Below are positions 42,203 to 50,731 of a DNA stretch of 64,000 bases, piece by piece. Each line of letters begins with the position of its first letter. Position 1 is the stretch's first letter. The notes beneath the pieces are model-generated. The model worked only from the letters and a program-made list of their open reading frames with translations, made no database searches and was not told the DNA's origin. The DNA comes from Pukyongia sp963768085. Its GTDB lineage: Bacteria; Bacteroidota; Bacteroidia; Flavobacteriales; Flavobacteriaceae. The stretch lies in the NCBI GenBank assembly GCA_963768085.1, contig CAVYGO010000005.1, forward strand, positions 186,001 through 250,000, read 5' to 3'. A program made the position numbers and the translations under genes.

Positions 42203-43918
42203 CTATTCTTCTTTAACATCGTCTATCGTCAAAACCTTGTATTCAAAATCCTCTCCAAAAAGGGCCTTTGCATATTCTTCTATGGTACTTTCGAAACCAA
42301 CCATCTTTCTTCGCTCATTAACATTTTCGGGATCTAATATGGGCCAGATCAAATTTCCACGAGCATCGTCATAATTCATTCCCTGGGTTCCATAGACCTG
42401 CGGTTCTCCCTTACCCATAAGGTAGCGGTCTTCCATCATTGCGACCAGCCTGTACGGCAATTCTTCGTCTTCTGCAGCCTTTTTTATCATAGGCAGATAC
42501 TCTTCTATACGGTCCGGGTTATGCTGTAAAACGTACCAGGCCGCTGTGTTAGCAGTATCCACCATAGACTTACCGGGATAACCTCGGGTATCGAAAATTT
42601 TCGCAATATAAACCATGTTCGTACTATCAATCTCAGATTGTCTTGCCCATAAGGTGCCCATCGTATAATCTTCTTCCTCAAAGCCAGCTGCTTTCGCCGC
42701 ATCTGCCCTTTCGACTTCGGTATCCAGATACATAAGTTTGCGATACCGTTGATCCAGTTCAGCGATGCTATCCAGCGTCTTCTTTAGTGTCATATCCATC
42801 GCCGGTTTTGAATTCGGCACTGCTGTTAGTTGTAGTTTGGAAGCGTCGTTCCAATGTAACTTTTGTTTGATGGTTCCATTCTGAAGTTCCAATAAACCAG
42901 GATTACTTCGTACAATAGTTTTAAGAGTCGTCATGTCGCAGAAGTAGAATTTGAAATTCAAATTATACGCTTCTACCAAAGCGTCTGTAACCTCTTCCGA
43001 GGAAGCCGAGAGGCCAATTACCTGGTATCCTTTTTCTATCGCTTTATCTGTAACTTCCTGCACCGGGATAAAACCTTCTTTTTCAGAATTGCTCAGGCTA
43101 TATGCGACTACCACAATTAAATGATCGGCATTTAAAAAGGTATCCGTATAATCGTCACCTCCTCTTTCCATACTGAAATCATGAACAGGGGGTTCATAAC
43201 CGGCTTGTATTTCTTTGGTCTCCACACCCAAGAACTCACCCTCCTGTTGGGGGTAATCTCCATTCGTTATAATTATTTTCTCCTCGCCATTTACATTAAA
43301 TTTCCACGCATATTCAAAAACTGGTTTAGGGGCGCCTTCAGGAACAGACATTCCCTCCGAAATATTGGCATGGATCTTATACGGACGAAAATCGATAATG
43401 GGAAGATGCATTAGTACGTGATAGGTAATGGCCAAACAGACCACTCCCGAGGCAAACACTGCCAGGCTTCTGATGTTTCTGCTGAAAAAAGGTTGAATAT
43501 GTTTTCTTCCGAACCAAAGAATCAGGATAAGAACCAGTAGAAAAACATCTTTGTAGAACGATTGCCAGGGGGTTAACTTCAATGCGTCCCCAAAACAACC
43601 ACAATCAGTTACTTTCCCCGTAACCGCCGAGTAAAAGGTTAGGAAAGTGAAGAATACGATCATCAACAATAAACTCCACAATGTAAATTTCTTTGCATAC
43701 CCCAGTATGATCATCACTCCCAATAATATTTCATAGATCACCACGAAAATGGCAATTACCAGTGCAAAAGGAACGAGAAATTCCAGGTTGAGTACTTCCG
43801 GCGCGAAATAATCCTGAAGCTTAAACGAAAAGCCAACAGGATCATTCAGTTTGATCAGGCCACTTATGATGAATAAAATTCCAACAAATATTCTGGTTAC
43901 GCCTACTAGTGCTTTCAT
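42203..43918 (-). CDS. BT_3928 family protein (DoxX/MauE-like membrane domain plus periplasmic domain)
   Basis: 571 residues. The N-terminal 150 residues form four to five helices with the DoxX/MauE-like pattern (GVTRIFVGILFIISGLIKLN, and a DCGCFGD motif after helix 4 suggestive of redox-active cysteines). A further helix (LAVFASGVVCLAITYHVLM) leads into a large soluble region that includes a thioredoxin-like-looking segment (HLIVVVAYSLSNSEKEGFIP, then VIGLSASSEEVTDALVEAYN). This matches the uncharacterised BT_3928 family of Bacteroidota. It begins at the last base of the DUF1599 stop and abuts the ABC permease, so these genes are coupled. Confidence 0.85.
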   Translation of the reverse strand: MKALVGVTRIFVGILFIISGLIKLNDPVGFSFKLQDYFAPEVLNLEFLVPFALVIAIFVVIYEILLGVMIILGYAKKFTLWSLLLMIVFFTFLTFYSAVTGKVTDCGCFGDALKLTPWQSFYKDVFLLVLILILWFGRKHIQPFFSRNIRSLAVFASGVVCLAITYHVLMHLPIIDFRPYKIHANISEGMSVPEGAPKPVFEYAWKFNVNGEEKIIITNGDYPQQEGEFLGVETKEIQAGYEPPVHDFSMERGGDDYTDTFLNADHLIVVVAYSLSNSEKEGFIPVQEVTDKAIEKGYQVIGLSASSEEVTDALVEAYNLNFKFYFCDMTTLKTIVRSNPGLLELQNGTIKQKLHWNDASKLQLTAVPNSKPAMDMTLKKTLDSIAELDQRYRKLMYLDTEVERADAAKAAGFEEEDYTMGTLWARQSEIDSTNMVYIAKIFDTRGYPGKSMVDTANTAAWYVLQHNPDRIEEYLPMIKKAAEDEELPYRLVAMMEDRYLMGKGEPQVYGTQGMNYDDARGNLIWPILDPENVNERRKMVGFESTIEEYAKALFGEDFEYKVLTIDDVKEE

Positions 43919-44457
43919 TATTGTTCATTTAAATGAATTAACGCGAATACCGCATAATTGATCATATCCTGGTAATTGGCATCTATCCCTTCTGAAACCA
44001 GGGTCTTCCCTTTATTGTCTTCTATTTGTTTTACCCGTAATAATTTCTGCAGGATCAGGTCGGTAAGTGAGCTTACTCGCATATCACGCCAGGCTTCCCC
44101 GTAGTCGTGATTTTTGTCCATCATGAGTTCCTTAGTAATGGCGATCTTTTCGTCGTATAATGTCAATGCTTCCTCTAATTCAATATCCGGCTGCTCTACA
44201 ATGCCCTTTTCAAGTTGAATAAGGGCCATGGTGCAATAATTAATGATCCCCACGAATTCACTCACCTCACCTTCATCCACTTTTCGCACCGCATTTTGCT
44301 GAAGACTCCTGATGCGTTGCGCCTTGATGAAGATCTGATCGGTAAGTGACGGCAAACGCAGTATACGCCAGGCACTTCCATAGTCCTTCATTTTCTTTTC
44401 AAAAAGGGATCTGCAGTTAGAAATTACTGCATCGTATTGTTTGGAGGTATCGGCCAT
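43918..44457 (-). CDS. DUF1599 domain-containing protein
   Basis: 179 residues made of two copies of the same helical module: KMKDYGSAWRILRLPSLTDQI (about residues 18-38) and KNHDYGEAWRDMRVSSLTDLI (about 113-133), each followed by a basic helix and an INY-x-ALIxL end. This is the DUF1599 pattern. It has a MazG-like all-alpha character, but no function is established. It is the first gene of the cluster DUF1599, BT_3928, ABC permease, tpiA, prmA, clpS, and is divergent from folP. Confidence 0.9.
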   Translation of the reverse strand: MADTSKQYDAVISNCRSLFEKKMKDYGSAWRILRLPSLTDQIFIKAQRIRSLQQNAVRKVDEGEVSEFVGIINYCTMALIQLEKGIVEQPDIELEEALTLYDEKIAITKELMMDKNHDYGEAWRDMRVSSLTDLILQKLLRVKQIEDNKGKTLVSEGIDANYQDMINYAVFALIHLNEQ

Positions 44458-44509
44458 CAGGTCTCTGAGATTTTGCGTAAATTTCGCTTAAATAAATCAA
44501 TTTAAAAAA

Positions 44510-45340
44510 TTGTATTCACTCAATTGCAAAGGTACGCTTATCGACCTCTCGTCGCCAAGAATAATGGGAATTATCAACGTCACCCCTGATTCATTCTACG
44601 ATGGAGGAAAGACCACGCTACCACGAGAAATACTGTCTCAGGCAGAAGAGATGTTGAACGAAGGCGCGAGCTTTCTCGATATAGGCGGGTACAGCTCGAG
44701 ACCCGGTGCGGATGATGTAACGGAAGACGAAGAATTAAGTCGTGTCCTTCCAGCTGTCGAAGCTATTTGCAAAGAATTCCCGGATACCCTTGTTTCTATA
44801 GATACGTTCCGAAGTAAGGTGGCGAGAAAATCTATCGCAGCGGGAGCCTCCATGGTTAATGATATTTCCGGTGGTCAAATGGATACCGAAATGATCCCGA
44901 CTGTGGCTAGCATTCAGGTTCCATATATCGCCATGCACATGCGAGGCACACCACAAACTATGACGCAATTCACCCAATACGAACAGGTAACACGGGATAT
45001 CCTGCGATACTTTTCAGAAAAAATTGCTGAGGCCGATGCGTTAGGAATCAATGATCTTATTGCCGATCCGGGATTTGGTTTTTCTAAAACCCGAGTTCAG
45101 AATTTTACGTTATTGAATGAACTCGAGCTTTTCCAACAGCTTGAAATTCCTTTGCTCGTTGGAATTTCAAGGAAATCTTTTATTTACAAAACCCTTGGAA
45201 CGTCAGCGGCAGAGGCCCTCAATGGTACCACCGCATTGCACAGTATAGCACTTCTGAAAGGTGCTTCCATCTTACGGGTGCATGATGTGTGGGAAGCCAT
45301 GGAGTGCGTCAGGTTAGTTTCAGAATTAGGAGAAGCTTAA
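44510..45340 (+). CDS. folP: Dihydropteroate synthase
   Basis: 276 residues, a TIM barrel that condenses p-aminobenzoate with DHPP in folate synthesis and is the target of sulfonamides. Signature motifs are MGIINVTPDSFYDGGKT, FLDIGGYSSRPGADDV, SIDTFRSKVARKSI, NDISGG, PYIAMHMRGTPQTM, DPGFGFSKT and LLVGISRKSFI. It is divergent from DUF1599 and followed 43 bases later by cdaA. Confidence 0.97.
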   Translation: MYSLNCKGTLIDLSSPRIMGIINVTPDSFYDGGKTTLPREILSQAEEMLNEGASFLDIGGYSSRPGADDVTEDEELSRVLPAVEAICKEFPDTLVSIDTFRSKVARKSIAAGASMVNDISGGQMDTEMIPTVASIQVPYIAMHMRGTPQTMTQFTQYEQVTRDILRYFSEKIAEADALGINDLIADPGFGFSKTRVQNFTLLNELELFQQLEIPLLVGISRKSFIYKTLGTSAAEALNGTTALHSIALLKGASILRVHDVWEAMECVRLVSELGEA

Positions 45341-45383
45341 AAATTTTTATTTTTTAACTACATTTACAAAAACCCTGCGCCCT

Positions 45384-46166
45384 TTGGATCTTTTTGATTG
45401 GACCAACATTCGGATTATAGATATTGTCGACATTGTTCTGGTCGCCATTTTGCTGTATTATCTTTACAAACTTGTAAAAGGGACGGTAGCCATCAATATC
45501 TTCATAGGAATTGTTATCCTTTATGCCACCTGGCAACTTACCGAGCTCCTGGAAATGGAAATGTTAAGTTATGTACTTGGAGGATTTTTAGGTGTGGGTA
45601 TGATCGCCCTTGTGGTTGTGTTTCAGCAAGAGATACGTAAGTTTCTACTTTTATTGGGATCAACAAATTTCCGGGCGAGGAAAAGACTATTCAAACGACT
45701 TACCTTCTTCTCTGAAGAGACTACCGCAATTACCAATATTAAGGCCATTATCAATGCGATTGGAAAAATGTCCAGTACTAAAACCGGGGCCCTGATTGTT
45801 ATTCAACGGAACCAAAGTCTGGATTTCGTTAAAAGTACAGGAGACGCTATGAATGTGACTGTAAATCAGCCTATCGTTGAAAGCATATTCTTTAAGAATA
45901 GCCCCTTACATGACGGAGCAATGATCATTGAAGATAACACCATTACCGCTACCAGGGCCATCCTTCCTATATCGAATGACAGAAATTTACCTCAACGGTT
46001 TGGCTTGCGTCACAGGGCCGCCATTGGTATAACAGAAAAAAGTGATGCCGTTAGCCTGGTCGTTTCAGAAGAGAATGGGCAGATCTCATACATCAAGGAA
46101 GGCGACTTTGTTCTGTTCGAGGACCTGGAAGAATTAAAAAATATCCTCGAAAAAGATCTAAGTTAG
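45384..46166 (+). CDS. cdaA: Diadenylate cyclase CdaA (c-di-AMP synthase)
   Basis: 260 residues. Three N-terminal membrane helices (IVDIVLVAILLYYLYKL, then two more) anchor the DAC domain, whose DGA motif (SPLHDGAMIIEDNTI) and RHRAA motif (FGLRHRAAIGITE) bind ATP; it makes c-di-AMP, which controls cell-wall and osmotic homeostasis. The start is TTG at 45384: no ATG or GTG fits upstream, and the sequence after TTG (MDLFDWTNIRIID) aligns with the usual start. A TTG start suggests low translation. Confidence 0.93.
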   Translation: MDLFDWTNIRIIDIVDIVLVAILLYYLYKLVKGTVAINIFIGIVILYATWQLTELLEMEMLSYVLGGFLGVGMIALVVVFQQEIRKFLLLLGSTNFRARKRLFKRLTFFSEETTAITNIKAIINAIGKMSSTKTGALIVIQRNQSLDFVKSTGDAMNVTVNQPIVESIFFKNSPLHDGAMIIEDNTITATRAILPISNDRNLPQRFGLRHRAAIGITEKSDAVSLVVSEENGQISYIKEGDFVLFEDLEELKNILEKDLS

Positions 46167-46168
46167 AA

Positions 46169-47008
46169 ATGAACTGCAAGAATTGTGACCATATACTTTA
46201 CGAATCCGACAAATACTGTCTTTCATGTGGTGCAAAAGTCATAAGGAACCGACTAACCATTCGTAATCTGTTTGAAAGTTTTAGCGAACAGTTTCTCAAC
46301 TACGATAATAAGTTTCTGCAGACCTTTATACAATTGTTTAGAAAGCCTGAGGACGTCATCGGATGCTATATAGACGGGACCCGGAAGAAATATGTAAATG
46401 TGGTTAGTTATTTCGCCATCGCAATTACTTATGCAGGTTTCTTCACCTACCTCAACCAGAAATACTTTCCGGATACATATGCAGGATTATTCTCGAGAAT
46501 GAATCAGGATGAAATACAGGCTCAGTTTTCTACCGATTTCATGTCGGTCTTCATTGAATACCAAACATTAATATTCTTCATACTGGTACCGTTATTGGCT
46601 TTGATGACTAAAATTGTATTCCTGAGAAACAAGAAATTTAACTACACCGAACACCTGGTTATAGTTATTTATTCCTATTCCCAGATGTCGTTTGTGGTGA
46701 CAACAATATCGCTATTCGCGCAATTTAACGAACAGGTTTTCTTTTTGAATTCCATGTTGGCACTGCCTGTTCAAATATTGTATTTCGCTTATGTACTTAA
46801 ACGACTTTACGGTTTAAGTCTTCTTCAAATATTCTTAAAATCATTACTTTTTCTGGTAATTCTTCTAATCTTCTATATCCTCTTCATAATTCTTACCCTG
46901 GTATATATGATATTATTCACTGATACTTTTCAGCAAATGATAGAGGCAGAAAAAGCGAAGCGTGCCACTTCTTACATCATCTCCTCGGCCATAAACTGGA
47001 CCTCGTAA
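46169..47008 (+). CDS. DUF3667 domain-containing membrane protein
   Basis: 279 residues. An N-terminal zinc-ribbon (CKNCDHILYESDKYCLSCGAK, two CxxC) is followed by the DUF3667 segment (FSEQFLNYDNKFLQTFIQLF ... RKPEDVIGCYIDGTRKKYVN) and five predicted membrane helices. DUF3667 proteins are common in Bacteroidota; their role is not established. It begins 2 bases after cdaA, so it is probably co-transcribed, and overlaps the convergent ABC exporter gene by 37 bases. Confidence 0.88.
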   Translation: MNCKNCDHILYESDKYCLSCGAKVIRNRLTIRNLFESFSEQFLNYDNKFLQTFIQLFRKPEDVIGCYIDGTRKKYVNVVSYFAIAITYAGFFTYLNQKYFPDTYAGLFSRMNQDEIQAQFSTDFMSVFIEYQTLIFFILVPLLALMTKIVFLRNKKFNYTEHLVIVIYSYSQMSFVVTTISLFAQFNEQVFFLNSMLALPVQILYFAYVLKRLYGLSLLQIFLKSLLFLVILLIFYILFIILTLVYMILFTDTFQQMIEAEKAKRATSYIISSAINWTS

Positions 47009-48735
47009 AGGTTTCTGTAGTGACCGTCTTCTTTCTGAAGTAATTCTTTATGCGTGCCTGTTTCCACAATTTTACCGGCCTCCATAACAATGATCTTATC
47101 GGCCTTCTTAACCGTTGCCAGTCGGTGAGCGATCACAATGGAGGTACGTCCCTGGGTAACTTTATCGGTGGCTCTTTGTATCATTTCTTCAGAATAGGAA
47201 TCCACAGATGAAGTAGCTTCATCCAGCACGAGTATCTCCGGATTACTTACATAAGCACGCAGGAAAGCAATGAGTTGACGCTGCCCTGAGGACAGTGTGG
47301 TTCCACGCTCTTTCACATTGTAATGGTAGCCGCCTGGAAGCGTTTCTATGAACTTATGAACCCCGATCTCCTTGGCGGCAGCCTCAACTTCTTCTTCAGT
47401 AATAGAAGGATCATTCAAGGTGATGTTATTCATAATGGAATCGGCAAAGAGGAATACATCCTGCAATACGACCGCGATCTGATTCCGGAGCGAAGCCAGC
47501 GTATATTCTTTGGACGAAACTCCATCTATCCTGATCTCTCCACCGTTGATCTCATAAAACCGACTTAGCAGATTTATAATAGTCGATTTACCCGCTCCTG
47601 TCGCACCTACAATAGCAACCGTCTCAGCGGGTTGTACCGTGAAGGATATCCCTTTAATAACCTCCTCATCCTCATTATAGCCAAAATGTACTTTATCAAA
47701 TTCTATCGAACCTTCACTTCTGCACATTTCCACGGTACCGCTGTCCTGAATATGCGATTCGGTATCGAGGATCCCAAAGACACGATTGGCTGCTACCATG
47801 CCCATTTGAAGTGTATTGAATTTATCGGCGATCTGGCGCAGTGGTCTGAACAACATCTGCGATAGCTGAATGAACATGGCAATAAGCCCAACAGTGATTA
47901 TGCCACCTTCGGCTGCATTCAACCCACCGTACCATGCTATGAGCCCAATGGCCACACTTGAAGACATTTCAGCGATAGGGAAAAAAATGGAATTATACCA
48001 AACGGTCTTAATCCAGGCTTTTTTATGCTTTTCATTGATCTTCTGAAACTCTCTAAATTCTGTATCCTCCCGAGTGAATATCTGCACGATCTTCATTCCT
48101 GTTATACGTTCCTGAACAAATGAATTGAGGTTAGCGACCTGGTTTCGTACTTCTTCGAACGCTGTTTTCATCGCTCTTTGAAAGACGCGAGTAGCGTAAA
48201 GGATTACAGGGAGTATAGCAAATACAATGAGGGAAAGTTGCCAGCTCTGATACAACATGAAACCCATAATAACGAGCATCTTCAGCAAGTCGCTAATAAT
48301 CATGAATAATCCCTGGCTAAAGATACTGGAGATGGTTTCAATGTCGTTCACGGCCCGTGTAGTTAAACGCCCCACGGCACTCTTATCATAATATTTCATT
48401 TGAAAGCTGAGCATCAGCTTGAACAGTTTCACACGAATATCCTTGATCACACTTTGTCCCAGCCAGTTGGCATAGAAGATGAAGGCGAATTGGAATACCA
48501 CATCGAAGATTAAAACCACGATCATAAGGATTATGTAAAACATGAGTCCTCTACCATCCTGTGGAATTATCGAATTATCAATCGCCTGGCGCAATAGTGC
48601 GGGCTGTAAAATGGAAAGCCCGGACATTACCACGGCGGCAAATGCAACAAAATAAAATGTAAGGCGGTAGGAATTGGCGTAAGCCAATAATCGCCTGAAG
48701 AGCTTAAAATCGAATGCCTTACCGGATTCTGCCAT
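46972..48735 (-). CDS. ABC exporter, fused permease and ATPase (MsbA/MdlB-like)
   Basis: 587 residues, a half-transporter. Six helices in the first 320 residues (starting LAYANSYRLTFYFVAFAAVV) are followed by a nucleotide-binding domain with Walker A VGATGAGKSTIINLLSRFY, Q-loop IAVVLQDVFLF, signature LSSGQRQLIAFLRAY, Walker B EILVLDEATSSVDS and switch His in IVIAHRLATV. It should form a homodimer or heterodimer in the inner membrane. Substrate (lipid or drug) is unknown. The start is next to truA. Confidence 0.95.
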   Translation of the reverse strand: MAESGKAFDFKLFRRLLAYANSYRLTFYFVAFAAVVMSGLSILQPALLRQAIDNSIIPQDGRGLMFYIILMIVVLIFDVVFQFAFIFYANWLGQSVIKDIRVKLFKLMLSFQMKYYDKSAVGRLTTRAVNDIETISSIFSQGLFMIISDLLKMLVIMGFMLYQSWQLSLIVFAILPVILYATRVFQRAMKTAFEEVRNQVANLNSFVQERITGMKIVQIFTREDTEFREFQKINEKHKKAWIKTVWYNSIFFPIAEMSSSVAIGLIAWYGGLNAAEGGIITVGLIAMFIQLSQMLFRPLRQIADKFNTLQMGMVAANRVFGILDTESHIQDSGTVEMCRSEGSIEFDKVHFGYNEDEEVIKGISFTVQPAETVAIVGATGAGKSTIINLLSRFYEINGGEIRIDGVSSKEYTLASLRNQIAVVLQDVFLFADSIMNNITLNDPSITEEEVEAAAKEIGVHKFIETLPGGYHYNVKERGTTLSSGQRQLIAFLRAYVSNPEILVLDEATSSVDSYSEEMIQRATDKVTQGRTSIVIAHRLATVKKADKIIVMEAGKIVETGTHKELLQKEDGHYRNLYEVQFMAEEMM

Positions 48736-49518
48736 TTATTTATAAATAGTTTCTGGGTATTCCACTCTGGTTAAAAATAATCCTCGTGCCGGGGCAGATG
48801 CCCCAGCCCTGGTTCTGTCTTTACTTTTGATTATCGCCCTGAAGTCCTCGAGACTTATTTTTTCGTGGCCCACATCCAGTAAAGTACCTACGATCGCTCT
48901 CACCATATTCCGTAGAAACCTGTCTGCTGTAATGGTGAATATTATAAAGTTGTCGTCCTCTTCCCAATAAGCTGACTTCACATCACAATAATACGTTTTT
49001 ACATCCGTATTCGAACGGGAGAAGCATTGAAAATCCTGATGACCCAATAGCAGTTCGGTTGCCTGATTCATCTTTTCTAAATTCGGAATTTGATGGATAC
49101 GGTAAGCAGTATCATTCCGAAATGGGTCCTTTTCGAGGACAATTCCATATTGATATTCCCGCTCTGTTGCGTCGAAACGTGCGTGAGCTTCATCTAAAAC
49201 AGGATAGATATCCAGAATGGCTATATCTTCCGGAAGAAATGAGTTTAGCCTGAAAATAGTTTCATCAAAATCCTCTATTTCCTTCTGCATATCGAAATGC
49301 GCCACCATGTTTGTGGCGTGTACACCGGTATCGGTTCTGCCTGCGCCGGTAATTTTTATATCGTCGCGAAAAAAAGTAGAAAAAGTCCTTTCAAGTACAG
49401 ACTGAACACTAATGGCATCCGGTTGAACCTGCCAGCCGTGATAGTTTTTTCCGTTAAATGATATGTCGATAAAATATCGCAAGAATTCCTGTATTTTTGA
49501 ATTCACAAAGATAGGCAT
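48736..49518 (-). CDS. truA: tRNA pseudouridine(38-40) synthase
   Basis: 260 residues, matching TruA, which makes pseudouridine at positions 38-40 of tRNA anticodon arms. The catalytic Asp lies in ITGAGRTDTGVHATNMVAHF, with IDISFNGKNYHGWQVQP at the N-terminus and ADRFLRNMVRAIVGTLLDVG at the C-terminus. The ATG at 49518 gives 12 residues before the usual start; an in-frame TTG at 49482 (LRYFIDISF) would match the family length better. It is adjacent to the ABC exporter without a gap. Confidence 0.95.
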   Translation of the reverse strand: MPIFVNSKIQEFLRYFIDISFNGKNYHGWQVQPDAISVQSVLERTFSTFFRDDIKITGAGRTDTGVHATNMVAHFDMQKEIEDFDETIFRLNSFLPEDIAILDIYPVLDEAHARFDATEREYQYGIVLEKDPFRNDTAYRIHQIPNLEKMNQATELLLGHQDFQCFSRSNTDVKTYYCDVKSAYWEEDDNFIIFTITADRFLRNMVRAIVGTLLDVGHEKISLEDFRAIIKSKDRTRAGASAPARGLFLTRVEYPETIYK

Positions 49519-49554
49519 TCAAGCCTGTCTTCCCGAAGTACATTTCACAAACAA

Positions 49555-50046
49555 ATGAAAAAAATCCTGCTACTGAGCGACACCCACGGTTATATGGACG
49601 ATGTGATATTAAAACATGTCCGGGAAGCCGATGAGATATGGCATGCCGGGGATATAGGATCTGTTATTGTAACCGATGCCATTCAGAAGATAAAATCTCT
49701 TAAGGCTGTATACGGAAATATTGATAATGCTGAGCTCAGGGCCGAATTTCCACTGAATAATCGTTTTATGTGCGAAGAAGTTGATGTATGGATCACTCAC
49801 ATTGGCGGGTATCCCGGGCGATACAGTCCTGCCATCCGGGAAGAAATTAGAAGTAATCCTCCGCATCTGTTCATTACAGGTCATTCTCATATACTAAAGG
49901 TGATGAACGATAAGAAATTAGGCCTTCTGCATATGAATCCCGGCGCTATTGGCAAACATGGTTTCCATACCGCAAGAACGATGTTGCGATTTACCATCTC
50001 AGGTTCGAAGATTGGCAACCTGGAGGTGATCGAATACAAGCGATGA
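49555..50046 (+). CDS. YfcE/MJ0936-type metallophosphoesterase
   Basis: 163 residues with the calcineurin-like metal-binding motifs: LLSDTHGYMD, IWHAGDIGS, VYGNIDNAELR, THIGGYPG and FITGHSHILK, ending MNPGAIG. These small enzymes hydrolyse phosphodiesters such as cyclic nucleotides; the natural substrate is unknown. The gene is divergent from truA and followed by a strong terminator. Confidence 0.93.
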   Translation: MKKILLLSDTHGYMDDVILKHVREADEIWHAGDIGSVIVTDAIQKIKSLKAVYGNIDNAELRAEFPLNNRFMCEEVDVWITHIGGYPGRYSPAIREEIRSNPPHLFITGHSHILKVMNDKKLGLLHMNPGAIGKHGFHTARTMLRFTISGSKIGNLEVIEYKR

Positions 50047-50063
50047 TTCCATGCAATAATATA

Positions 50064-50098
50064 AAAACCCCCGAAGTTGGCATACTTCAGGGGTTTTG
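50064..50098. terminator. Bidirectional terminator
   Basis: AAAACCCC-c-GAAGT, a 6-base loop, ACTTC-a-GGGGTTTT: 13 pairs with one symmetric mismatch, between convergent genes. Confidence 0.85.
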
Positions 50099-50122
50099 CA
50101 CTAATATACTAAGATGTATGGT

Positions 50123-50534
50123 TTAGCGTAAACGGTCTACAGATTTTACGAGATCCTCGTCCCTTTTGATGGCCTTATTGGCCAACACTAAAAAAACGAT
50201 AGAAATGATAGGAAAAAGCACCCCAATACCCTTCTCCGAGACCAAAGTCTCTCCGGATAAAGTTAGCGACCTGTATACGAAAACTCCCAGTAATACAAAG
50301 TTTGATATGATATTTAAGCGATTCAGCACAAATTGCAGTTGTACGCTTCTTAAAATTAAATATTGAAATTATAGTCAATAAAACCGATACACCTATCAGT
50401 CCTAACACTAACGGCTCTTCGCGACTTATTATTGCAACACCCGATTCATCAAGCACAGATGGAAACCAATAATACAAAGCACCCATTATGAGCGCTGAAA
50501 TTATTAGATATACCGTCTGAATGCGTTGTAGCAT
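50123..50534 (-). pseudogene. DUF4293 family membrane protein, interrupted by one frameshift
   Basis: Two minus-strand frames join into a 136-residue, four-helix protein of the DUF4293 family: MLQRIQTVYLIISALIMGAL at the N-terminus and, in the second frame, VLNRLNIISNFVLLGVFVYR followed by ISIVFLVLANKAIKRDEDLV and KSVDRLR. Deleting one A on the coding strand near 50339 restores KKRTLQFVLNRLNI, as expected for the family. The gene usually lies upstream of rho on the other strand in Flavobacteriia, as here. The single indel could be a sequencing error; function is unknown. Confidence 0.82.
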
Positions 50535-50631
50535 GACACTCCTTTATTATTGGAAAGCAAAAATAAGGTTTCTTTTTAAAAGAATTAAATGCAAAATATA
50601 ATTTATTGTTGTATACTTGCACGACCAATCG

Positions 50632-50655
50632 GTAACCACTTCGAATTCGGTTACT
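50632..50655 (+). promoter_or_regulatory. Hairpin in the rho leader
   Basis: GTAACC, an 11-base loop containing TTCGAA, then GGTTAC, in the roughly 110-base untranslated leader of rho. A near -7 sequence TATACTTG lies just upstream at 50612. Rho leaders are often autoregulated by premature termination; here that is only inference. Confidence 0.35.
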
Positions 50656-50731
50656 TAGTCTTCAATTATTTTTCAACTCACTATCCCGGTCCAAACGACC
50701 ATTATTATCAGTTAAACTTATAGAATTTTAA

